A stretch of 64,000 nucleotides of DNA from Aplidium turbinatum (lineage: Eukaryota; Chordata; Ascidiacea; Aplousobranchia; Polyclinidae). Location of the stretch: positions 23,877,996 to 23,941,995 of the forward strand of contig OU964926.1 in the NCBI GenBank assembly GCA_918807975.1, read 5' to 3'. Position numbers and translations under genes: made by a program. The stretch's first letter is position 1. Every line of letters begins with the position of its first letter. This document shows positions 22,801 to 34,800 of the stretch, in pieces. Below the pieces are notes generated by a model. The model did not search any database, was not told the DNA's origin, and was given only the letters and a program-made list of their open reading frames with translations.

Positions 22801-25800
22801 TCTCCATGTCTACTGTTGCCAACCTTCTTGAAGTATATAAGTAGTAAGGCATCATCATTCACAATTTCAACAATGTTAGCAAGGTACCAGTGTTATTCAC
22901 TTCCTTCAATCCAGATGGCAGCTACAAACTCACCAACTTGATAGGCTGGTGCTGCAGAATCAGCTTCCTGGTCATTTGATGTGGAGCTTGAATTTGCCTC
23001 TGTAAGCAAATGCAGAGCAGAAAGCACACTTTGGAGGTCTAACATTGTTATAGTTGCACATGAACGTGGATTATCTAACTAGCTGATAAGGTTGTTGCCA
23101 TAGTCTTCAAATCTGGAATTTTTATAGTCTCATTTCAGTCGGAATATTGAAGCACTTGATTTTAGGGAGTGGCATGTCTTCTTTGCATAGCGAAATTCAG
23201 TGCAAAGTCTTTTGTTCTTTATGTGTGATCTGTTACAACATCACTTAGAAGGTAAGCACTCACTTCCTCAGAAGTGGTGAAAGGCCCTGGTGGATTTTGC
23301 GCTTTCAGGAAATCTAAATCAGCAAGTTTACTCTGCTCTGATATTAAGAGCTTCTTTTTCAGAGTAACCTTTTTCTTCATAAGCTTTTATCTTTTCCTTC
23401 CATTGTAGTCTAATTTCTTTGCTGTCTTGTACTGATTTTTCCCATTTCTTTTTGTCAATCTTCAGAATATTTTTAAGTAAATCCGTGCTTTTATTGAGAA
23501 TTACACTTCTGGAGACTGTATCAAGATTTCTTTTACCATAAATATTTATCTTGTAGTTCACTAATCCGACACTACGTTCTTCACCCAGGTTGTGAACTGG
23601 TAGATTATCCAGTTTTGTAGGACATCATCACTTGCCGATCCAATTTTTAGCAGCGATCCTGTGTCCTCATTTGCAGCAGGACCAAAACCAAACAGAGACC
23701 CTTTTTGAGTTGCCAAGCCTTTTGCAAAAGATTGAAGGAATACAGCAAGCAAGCTCCTTCATTACAGTGTTCTTGCAAGCAAACATCGATCAAGCTGAGA
23801 ATTGTTGGTTTAGGTAATGTCGATTTGAACATATCAATTGACGAACAAGAAGTAACACACTCTGATCATCATCATCATCATAATCCATCGTCGGTTTGTT
23901 CCCCACTAGTGGGGGTGGCCGATTGTTTCCGCGCAGCAATTGTTTTAATCCCTTTTCTCCATTTCACCCTGTCCCTTGCATCTTCCTCCTTCAGTCCGAC
24001 TTTTTTAAATTCATCCTTCACTTGTTGTTTCCACGTTCTTCTTGGACGACCGTCGACCGCGTTTCCTCTTCCCATCCACCTTTAGATCTAGTGCCTTTCT
24101 AAGAAAACTTCCTTCCTCCCTCCTTATCACATGTCCATACCATCTTACTCCATTTGCCCTTGCCAGTTGGTCTATGGTCTCTCTCATCTCTAGCATATCC
24201 AACAATTCTTCAGTCCTTTTTTCCCTTCTCGTTTTCACCCCACACATTGCTCTCACCATTGACCTTTCCGTTCTTCTCAGGATTGCCAGTTCACTCTCTC
24301 TCAATATCCATGTCTCGCTACCATATAGCATTGCAGGCCGCACACAGCTCCGATATACTTTCCCTTTCATCCTTAGTGAGAATTTTCTGCCATACAACAT
24401 TTCCCCACATTCCCTGAACTTTGCCCAGCCCAATCTTGCCCTTGTTGTCACCGCTGCTTCACATCCACCACTTCCATTTATCCGATCACCTAGATAACAG
24501 AAGTCTGTCACTGTTTCGATGCCATGGCAGAACTCATCATCATGGCCTTCCACTTCATTCCTTCCTTTACTGCATTTCCCACAAACAAAACACTTCGCCA
24601 ATCTTGTTGCGGCTCTCTTGACATTAGCACATCTTGCATGTACCCACTTTCCACATTCCTTGCATTGCATTGAATTTCTCATCACTCTCTTGCCACATAT
24701 TCCACAGGGATCTACTTTGCTCTCAACAACTGTTCCTTCTGCTCCACTCACCATCACTTTTGTTTTTTCAAGATTCACCTTCATACCCTTGGTTTCAAAT
24801 GCTTCTTTCCATTGATGTTTGCAGGAACTGATGTTTGCAGGAAATGATGTGCCTGAAGCATAGTCAAGTCGGGCATATATGACTCATGCAAAAATATTGC
24901 AACCCTATCATAGCTTATTAATCAAAAATTTAGGCCCATTTCCAACTCATTAAGGCCAATTATTGCCAAATTTTTGATTTGGTACTATCGCGGTAGGCTA
25001 AATGGGTCATTTTGGGCCAAAATGGGCTTGTACGGGCCAAACTACACACCTGAAACTTCTGAAACTGTTACATTCCTATCTTAACTTTTCAAGACGAAAC
25101 TTTTACGACCAGTCTCAGCTTTCTATGGCCACCGATTCAAAAGTTAGGTGTCAAATCCCATGCATTTTGGAAATCGCTCGTTAGACCCCCCGGTAGCGGG
25201 GGGTTCCCGGAGGAGCAACCTAAAAATTTTTTCATAATATGTTTTTTTACACCCAGTGGCACAATTTTGGGGGGTATATACTCAGATTTTTTTAATTTTA
25301 ACATACCCCCCTAATAATATATATATAAATGATAAAAAATATTTAAACATGATGGCATAAATGCTCCTTGCCTTCAAATCTAAAGCAAATGATGCAATAA
25401 TGTGATTTCTACCACAGTAGCATCAACTTGGTATAGAAATCAGTGGATGATGCAACATCCAACTTGATCTTGAAATTAATGGAGGATGCAACATTCAAGC
25501 AACAACAGCCCTAGTGCATTATTTTATTGAGTTATGCAAGCATGTACTGTGAGTGAAAGGCACTTTATTCGTAAAAAGTAGTTTTGAGGTGAAATAAGCA
25601 TGAATACCTTTTTTTTGCATCTTTTTTTAAAAAAACTAAAAAAACCCGGGTTTTTTTAAAAAAAAACGGGCGGGTTGGGCTTTTTTAAAAAAACCCGGGT
25701 TTTTTTCAACCCTGGTTAGGGAGCATAGATTACTCAATTGTTAGAGTTGAGTTAGGGTAAGCGGAAACTGCGACTAGCGGAAACTGCAATCAGCGGAAAC

Positions 25801-28800
25801 TGCGATCAGCGAGGGTTAAGGTTAGAGCATAGATTACTCTATGGTTAGAGTTAGGGTAAAGGTTAGCGGAAACTGTGGAAAAATGTTTGTGAAAACTGCG
25901 GTTAGCGAGGGTTAGGGTTAGAGCAAAGATTACTCTATGGTTAGGGTAAGGGTTAGCGGAAACTACGGAAAAATATTTGCGGAAACTGCGATCAGCGAAG
26001 GTTAGAGTTAGGGTAAGGGTTACGGTGGTTAGCGGAAAGTGCGTTCAGCGACTTCGGCTTTGTGCTATCTTTCTCTCGATCTTTTCAGGGGGAAAATTTT
26101 AAAATATTTGCGGAAACTGCGATCAGCAACTTTCGTTTTTTTTAATTTTTTCTCTCGATCTTTTGAGGGTACGAACTGTTCAGGGTACGAACTAGGTTGC
26201 ATCCCTGTACTGTAGGCTACTAACGTACAATTGTACATATCCATGAATGTAGTCATTGACCACTATTTTACTTTAATAGCCTAATAATTAATTTAGTTAG
26301 GCCATTTTATTTGTATTATATTACAGTATATACTTTTTTTTATCTGCATTGACATTATGTCAAGATCAATTGTGGAACGGAACACATTTTAAAATTTTAT
26401 CTTGGAAAATTAAAGTTGATGTTCTAAAATTAGATTAAACTTTTGTTTAGAGGTTTTGAACTGTCAGAGATTTATTCTGCAATATCTCGACGTGGCGATG
26501 TCACTCAACTGCACAGTGACTCTGGTCAAGCACCCGGCACAGCTTACTCTGCTGTGGCGTTTACCAACACCATCTGGAGGAAGAACAGTTATGGTGAAGT
26601 ACTCTTTTATGAAGACCAGGATGACTTTGATGTATTTGCTGTTGTTTCACCACACTTAGGCAGAGTGGTAGTTTGGGACAGCAGCATACGTTATCTCCCT
26701 CGGTCACCCAGCAATAATGAGCTATCTGGTCAGTATTTGATATTTGCACTGTTTTACTCTGATCCAAAAGTTATATTCGAGAAGCGAACATACTTCGACA
26801 AGTATCTTGATGAAGTTAAGGTAAGATCATTAACGTCTTGATAATACGATCATGGCTTTATCTGCTTTAATGATTTTGTCTGGTAAAATAAAAATCAATT
26901 GAACAGATGGAAACATGTTGCAAGTTTAAGGTTTGCTAGTTTCAAACTATTTGTACTATCCAATGCTGCAAGGGGTGGCAGTTCGACATCCCTGAATGGT
27001 GTTACTTATAATGTCGTGCGTGAGTATAGACACGAAGATTTGCCTTCTTTCCCCCTTAATCCACATTTTGAGTTGTCACAGCATCAAGTTGTTTATTACA
27101 AGGGATGTAATGCAAACTCGTGGCATTTCTGCTAGTAGCAGTATAAAGGCAGAATGGCCCGTTTCGGTGAGTCCGATTCGGTGAGTCCAATCCCTTAACG
27201 GGGAATTTTTTCAATTTTTTTTTTTAAATTATTGGGTACCGTAGCCTAATTATCATTGCCGCTTTAGGGTTAGGGTTAGAGGTTAGGAACTCACCGAATC
27301 GGACTCACCAAATAGTAGCAGACCCGTATAAAGGACCCATGCTGATTGCTGAGGTTATTGAATTACTTAATGATCCACAAACCTTAAAACATCGAGTGAT
27401 CGCAAGTTTAAAGCTAAATTTCCGAGCACTGACAGCTGTGTTCAGTTGTGGCCAACGTAATCAAGGCGTTGTCTTTTTGTTACCTTGATGAAATATATTT
27501 CTCGTCTAACAAGCAGTTTTCATACAAAGGGTGCTTTTGATATTAGTTAGGTATCTAGTGACATTCTTATTTGTTGTCAGGATGCAAGGAAAAGGGATTT
27601 TGTTTGTACTGATCAACCCGATGTCCCACCTGCGTTGGATTTGGACAAACATCTTACTTTAAGAAGGTTCAATAAAGCTGGAGAGTCGGTTAGCAATAAT
27701 CGTTTCTGTTCTTGTTCAACCATGGAGTTGGATTAGGTGTAATTTGTATTCAGATTTTTTTCCTAAAATCTATGCATACATATATGATACAAGTTGAGTT
27801 TCATAAAACTTTCTCTGTCCGCCCCGATAGCTCAATTGGTTAGCGGGTCACTTCTGGAACGAAGAAGCTTCAAGATCAAGCGGCGCTGGTTCGACCCTCG
27901 GGGTGTGCGCTTGAGCAACGCACGTTAAGGACTGCTCTCCATTCAGCGGCATCTAATGGATGGAATAATTCCCCAGCAACAAGACTTCAACAATTGGAAA
28001 CTTCACTCTGTCAATCTCGGTGACCGGGCCTGCGTCAGTGATTCAAAGCCTCTACAAGTATGCGAAACTGCCAGGATTAAGCTCTGCAAGAAGCTTTCCC
28101 AGTCCGAGGATAACGATTCAATCAATCAATCAAATGTATAACATGCATGCAAAGTAGGGTGGATCAAAAAAATCAAATTTTTAGGTTCAGCTTAGTGCAT
28201 CTGGCAAAAGTTGCAGTTTGGGCTATCTTTTACATTGGTACTTGAAAAAAAAAATTTTGACCCCGTTTGACCCCTATCCAAGAGCTCTCTAGTGACCGCC
28301 GAGGCAAAATTCCTTAAATTGGCTATAATTTTTTTTCTAGTGGGTGCAGGCTTGTGGTTTTGGTGTCTATCCCCACTAAATCAAGTCTTGGGAAGTCATT
28401 TCTGCAGTTTAAAATCATCTATGGGCTAGCAAAATGACATCAGAGCCTTTATTCAGCAAAAATGCTTGAAAAAGTTGGAAATTTATTGTTTTTTTTTTAA
28501 AAAGGGCAAAGAAAAACAAATTCATAATGCTTCTTAAGGTATTGCTGTTAATACACTGAAGCAAACAATTACCATATGAAGTTAATTGCAAAAATGCTGC
28601 CTTTAATTTGTGCATCCAATCATCCATAGCATTACAGTAATGGACACAAAATGCATGACAACGGGTTCAGGCAAAATCAGTATGTTAGTGTTTTGTTGAG
28701 GAGCTTATAATCAAATCATGCAGACATATCTTTCTTAAAATAAATGATGACAGACAAGACAGCCACAATAGCCGGATTTGGCTCTATTTCATTCGCACGA

Positions 28801-31800
28801 GTCAGAAGGAAAGAAAGTACGATTCTTAGTGCAGAAAAATAACAAAAATACTCTAAAAAAGAAACACAAAAACTGCTTCTACTGTAGCTCTTAAAATAAG
28901 GAACTTCTCTAGTCAGCTTGTTTACATCACATCGGTGAAATTGTTGTGTCACATATCTTTGAAGATTTAAAGCTAGAGGTTTCAAAATAACCAGAAATGA
29001 GCATCTTGATGAGACTCCGCAAGAACTGGGATTCTATTCCACAGTGGCCAACTGCTAAGTACACTGGATATCAACAGCTTTCCAGTAACAACACACGATC
29101 TCATTCAGAACCTCAAAGATGATGTTGCTCAACTTACACAAAGCAAATACAAGTTCATTTGAGGCGACTATAAATAACTTATGAACTTGTGCATTGCTTA
29201 TATCAGTCCTGGTCTACAAAATGTGAAACTCTACCGTTCTGGGGCCACACACAAGGCCAGATGGATAGCCAAATTGATTCATTCCTATTAATTGGTGCTA
29301 CTGGAAAATCAAAAAGCTAAGTTACCTTTGAAGAGAACTATCACATCAGTTTCACAAGTGGCTAAACTGAAAGATCTCATGAACTTTCTTTCACTCGTCT
29401 ACTGTATGTGTATATATTGGTTTTGGTGTAGTGTTGCTGTAGATGCTCCTTGGAACTGTTTGACTATGTACAAGAACATTCTCAGATATGGAGCAGTGCA
29501 TAAGTTGATATCTGATGCTGCTGAATGTAGCTTCAAACGTCAATTTTGGTATCTCTCTGCTGAGATGGTTTTACTGGCTCAGCTCTTACGATGTTCAGCT
29601 CTGAAGTTCAGGAAGAGGAAAACATCAGATAGCTGATGAACTTATACAATATGTAAAACCTACAGATCCTGTTTTTATACCAGCAAATCGGTTTGGCACT
29701 CTCTAGCTACAGGAAACCACGTTTTCCATCAGAAATCAATCTGGAATCAAAACTGACAGATTTTATCACAAAAGACTCTCAATTCTTTTTCTATGTTTTA
29801 GAGATAAATGATGATTTTCTTCCTTTATCAGTAGAGAAATGGTCTGAATCAGACTCGTACCAGAAAGCTGTTTACAATGTGGCTGAACATGGAGTTAAAC
29901 TGAGCACCGATTACCTACATAGTGCCAGAAACGAGGAACACTATCAAAACACTTTACAAATAGTGGAAGCTAACAGAAAAGACACACCTAATTTGAGAAA
30001 GAGAAAAAACTAATAACCTCTTGCACAGATTAGACTAGTCGATCACATTGCCTTCTGTGACAAAATGTGTTAGTAAAAGTTTGCAGTTACTGTATATACA
30101 CAGATTCAATACCAGGCTTTCATGTAGCAAAGTTACTAACCAATTGTTAACTTTTATGTGTATTATTTGATTTATTTCCAGTGCAAAATTAGAATTTTAG
30201 ACCACTTTCGCTCACTGGAGTTTTATTTTTAGCTATTCCAACGCATAAAAAATGTGAATTCACAGACAACTCGTATAGACAAGCATATTCTTTTAATTCC
30301 CTGTACAATAGATAGTCGAACAAGTAAAAGTTTTATGCATATAATTTTGTTGACACATACAAATTCTGCTGAGAAGCGTGAAAATACCGGTAATTCAATA
30401 TTTACTTAATGGCAAACCTGAAAATTTGAATGGGATCGTGGCCCACATAAACGTGCCCCAATTCTACTGATTTTTGGACCAGCAAAGATTCTTGGCTAGT
30501 GGAACAATCTCACAAATCTACAAGTCAATAGTAAAAAAAAAAGTAAAAAACAAGGGGATTGTGTGCACACTACCCAAGATGTGTTCAATGGGATGCTTAT
30601 TCAGAAGCCAAATGATAGTTTTGCCTCTAGCAAACATCATATAAACTCAATTAAGTTAAGTGTGATCAGATATTTACAAACATTGAAATAAACAATATCT
30701 AAAGCTGTAATAAATGCAATAGTTAAGTTTACACTATCAAATAAATATATATGCGGCATGCAGCTGCACTATCGTATGCTTCGGTAGTCTATTGGACCTC
30801 ATATCACCTCGACCACCTCATTGGACTAGAGGCCAGTTTGCACACAAATGGTCATATCCTAATGTGTTTTACCTAGGTTACACTTTTTTTAGAGCAAAAA
30901 TGTCATTATGCAATTTTGGCTGCCCATGCATCATTTTAGACTGCAGAAGTGACTTCCTAAGACTTGATTTAGTGGGGTTAGACACCAAAATCATTAGCCT
31001 GCACCCACTAGAAAAAGCATTATGGCCAATTTAAGGAATTTTGGCTCGGCGGCCACTAGAGCGCTCTTGAATAGGGGTCAAACGGGGTCAAAAAATGTTT
31101 TTTCAAGTACCAATGTTAAAGATAGCCCAAACTGCATCTTTTGGCAGATGCACTAAGCTGAACTCAAAAAGTCGTTTTTTTAATCCACCCTAATGCAAAG
31201 TTCATTAATTTAAACTTTCTTATGCTGTTTGCAGGTTGCAGTTTTTGACGGCTTGTTTGCCAAGGATGACCTGGATACACTGCGTACTTTTACTGTGAAG
31301 TATGGAAAGTATTTTTACGATGACCACTTGGACTTGACCAGTGATAACGTCCAGTGGATTGCTGGTTTCAATGTGAAAAAGTTTGTTGCCACCAGGTTCT
31401 GGCCAGTGATAAAGCAAGTGGCTGCCTACGTATCAGGTGGGCTAGTTGATGAACAACTTACTTTGTTTTAACATAATTTTGTAGCTAACTCCAGACAGCA
31501 GATACGCCAAGATAAGCCAACCAGACAAATGTCAAGTGATGTGCGTGTGATCCATGGATTTAACCCCAAGCTTAAATCTTTGATATTGTAATCAAATTGT
31601 GTGTGTTTGCATTGTAAGATGTTCCATTTCACAAACTCTTCTTGGCTTCGCTTATTGCATCGGTATGAACTATCACTTTATATGCTACGCTAAGTTTGTT
31701 TTATAAATTACTGAACTACCTTGACATGACATCACAGTTACTTCGTGTACGGTATTCACAAAAAGTGTTTGGAAGCATTTCTTTAACTTCCATAGTTGCA

Positions 31801-34800
31801 ACATCAGACCCTGGAAAGGGCCCTCCTTGTTGGTGCACCACTCGACATGCAACAACTCAGCAATTACATTTCAGCTACTTTCAAGTCAGCAAATTGGATT
31901 TACGTGCTCACGTTGAACTTGCTTGGTCATCGGTTGCTAAGCTGAATTTTCTGACTTGTGACATGCCAAGTTTCAGCTTGCTCAGTTGTTGCTTTCTCAG
32001 TTTCATCACTTACCAACTGCAGCCACTTGCTAAAACGTTGCTAGCTCAGTTGTTGGTTACTCAGTTCACATTCACAACTGCTGACTTGTGTGAGACTCGC
32101 ACCACCAACAAACATGTATTCGCGATGTACGATCTCAAGTCGCAGAAGGACTGTCACAATGCCGCTTCTATATTAACACGTTTTCAACAATGCCCCCATG
32201 AAGGAGTTGTAACGTTTCGTATGTTTCAGGCATAGACACGTGGTATCCTTATGACGTTGCATGCAACCTTATCCGAAGTACCGACCACACACGGTTCCAC
32301 CTCGACACTTCGCATTCTGAAGAAAAGGAATTGACATTCTTGCTCTATTTGAGTCCTAACTGGACGGCGAGCAATTACGGTGAAATATTTAACATTCAAG
32401 TGCTTTTGGCTTGGATTAACTAGTTGATTTGCCTATTGACAGTCCAACGGAACTAGGCCGAGATCGAGATATCTTTTGCCTCATGCTTGTGTCGTTGTGT
32501 TGCCTACGCAGTGTTCACTTGCGAAAGTATCGATGTTTTGTCATGCCCGTTACAATACACAACGACTGTAAGTTAAAACGTAGCGTTGTTCTGTTGTAGC
32601 CTATATGATGCAAAACAAGCCAAGTCGGTTGGTCTGCTTATGTAGAATCTAATTATTCAGTTCTGTCAAGTCGCAACCGAGTCATTTTGTGTGCTTTAAA
32701 CAACAGAAAAACAACAACGTACATTCAGCAGATATGTCTACAGCTTTGAAGAAGTTTACATGTTCGTGCAGACCACTAGTTGGACTTTTGAGTTACAGTT
32801 CTCCCCTCCCCACGCGATAATATGGCACCCACTCCTGGATTTAGTCTACAAGAGTGTAAAGTTGTTCAGGGCTAATTAACTTGAATTATTTTCTTTTTAA
32901 GTGACTTTTTATTTCTGATACAAATCCATCTTCAGGCGAGACTGCTTTCATGGAACTGAATGTCGATTCCCCCGAGAATGATTACGTGGCAGAGGTGGTT
33001 CCCCTGTATGGAAGGGCTGTCGTGTTTGGGGGCAACTTCCCCCACTCCGCTCACCCACCCGCACCAGATTATGGGGGGCCAAGATACACGTTTGCAGTGA
33101 AGCTTTCAATCAACAAATATGAAGCCATCCTTAAAACGTTCCACGAGGAAATGAGACATTCTGCCGCCCATGTGACGGACATTGTCAAGTACGTGCTTGT
33201 CAATTTTAAGAAGTTCTTGTCAATTTTATGTGTATGATTGAGATGTCTTGTTCCTCGTTTAATCCTTCTTCGCCACTTCAAGGGTCGAGGGGCTCTGCCT
33301 TTTATGAGATGTCTTGTTAATAACGCAGCAACAGTTTACCTGCCTCATTTTTCTAATTAAAAATCGATTTCGCTCCAATAGTAGCATCTTCCGTTTCACA
33401 ACGTTCAGTCGTTCATGTCTGCCTGGTTGCAGGAATATTGGTTCAACCACGTAATTTACTTTATTAGTAGTCACGTGACCAGTTGCCTCACAATGACTTG
33501 TTCAACACCACAATGCGCGTGGTTGTGGAAGTAGAGTTGGTGATCATGGCTATCCCTCGTCTTAGTTACAAGATGACGGTCTTTGCATAAACGCTAACGA
33601 TGGAGTTCTTAAATGACTAATGAGTCCACACCTACCTTTAAAAGTCCGGTTGCATTTGGGACATTTAACAACCTTTGAGAGCTGGTTGTGGTTGTATAGT
33701 TGGCGTTCTTTTCTTTGTTGTCTTTTGAGATCTGCTTTTTTCAAACGTGGCAATATCTGCATGAATGGCAGATCTTGTGGCTATAGAAGTAGGATATAGA
33801 GCGCTGGTCCTGCTGAATCGCACCAATGTGCACTATTCTGTATGCTAATTGGTTGATTTCTATGCAGCCATGACCGAATGGTCGTTAACAGTTCAGTTTT
33901 GATTCAATTGAAGATTATGCTAAATTTTCAAATTTAAATCTTTTACTTTGTAGAGAAATAAAGTCTGACCCGCAGTCGTTTGCTAGCAAGCAGAAGCTCT
34001 CTGTGGTGGCTGGCTACTTGGAAAGGAGGCAGGTCATGGAGACGATTGCAAAAAAGCCAAAAACGGATGAACCTATCGAGGTATGTAATTGTAGGCTCTC
34101 TCAGCAGGCAACCTCTTAAATATTTAATCTGTGAATCTTCTTTAGAACTACATACTACTCACTTGTAAGTTTAAATAATATGGTAATGTAGAGACGAGTG
34201 TGTCTCTAAGGCTGCTCTGATACGATCTCTATTGCATAGGCTACCTCTCAGAAAACGTATATCTGTTGCGGAATGGTGAGAGCCCTGGTACGACGCTTAA
34301 AACGGCATATAGTTGTGTTTTTAACGAGACACTTATGGCATGGCATGCCTGAATGTGGACACGAAGATTGGTTTCCTTGCTTTCCCGCCACATCATTTTA
34401 GTAAGACGGAGTAAACCTGGATGCGACGAAGAAGTGATGCGGCGCTTAAAGTTGATACCGTGCGTTGATCCATTTCTAACTTCTGAAGTATTAAATTTGT
34501 TCAGGTCACATCGTTTGATGAAGATATGAGAGCGGTACAGAATCTCCTCCACTTTTCCGGAGGAGAGGGAGATGTAAGTCTGGACATGGATAAACAGCAT
34601 CTTCTCGTTTCGATGATGAAGCATCATGGCATGCATGAGAAGTTTGCAAAGATGGAATCCACAGATGATGAAGAGCGCGATGGCCCTCTTCGGAGCAGCT
34701 CAGAGAAAGAGTCTTCATGGGCGGACCTTGCGGAGACCAGACTGGAGTCTTGGGAGGAGTTATGTGATGGGGATGCAGATTGCTTGCAGGATTACTTGGA

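Larger units (their letters stand above)
21772..25313. mobile_element. 3.5-kb element with ~300-bp TIRs, TAGGGGGGTATGTTAAAAT ends
   Basis: TAGGGGGGTATGTTAAAAT and its inverse bound long imperfect inverted repeats that include CATGGGATTTGA, GCTACTGGGGGGTT and GAAACTGTTACATTCCTATC words. The flanks share ATAATAT (21765-21771, 25314-25320), in AT-rich context. It carries minus-strand open frames (22626-22862, 23328-23752) of unknown function and a LINE remnant. The superfamily is not determined. Confidence 0.8.
18078..25714. mobile_element. hAT element, CAGGGTTG ends, 7.6 kb with nested insertions
   Basis: CAGGGTTGTTGG at the left and CAACCCTG at the right. Runs of AAAAACCCGGGTTTTT lie just inside both ends. 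GTTAGGGA flanks it at 18070-18077 and 25715-25722. It contains two large insertions (18163-21361 and 21772-25313); the remainder is about 0.9 kb and non-coding. Confidence 0.9.
15967..26205. mobile_element. 10.2-kb composite element filling intron 2, TIR GTTCGTACCCTGAAC
   Basis: The left end GGGTGCAACC (its first bases displaced to 15967-15969 by a later insertion, resuming at 17804) and the right end GGTTGCATCCC carry matching repeats of GTTCGTACCCTGAACAGTTC. TGTACTGT flanks it at 15959-15966 and 26206-26213, recovered only when the later hAT insertion is subtracted. The interior near both ends is a GGTTAGGGTTAG-rich minisatellite. Everything from 18078 to 25714 is a later insertion. Without insertions the element is about 1 kb and looks non-coding. 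Confidence 0.85.

Noticed and set aside
24042-24831. Several plus-strand frames rich in Ser, Pro and His
   Set aside because: They are antisense to the LINE reverse-transcriptase fragment.
31696-32235. 179-codon plus-strand open frame
   Set aside because: It lies in intron 4 and runs across the exon 5 acceptor in the wrong frame. It has no recognisable motif, low-complexity Ser/Leu/Thr composition, and the neighbouring exon frames are far better supported.
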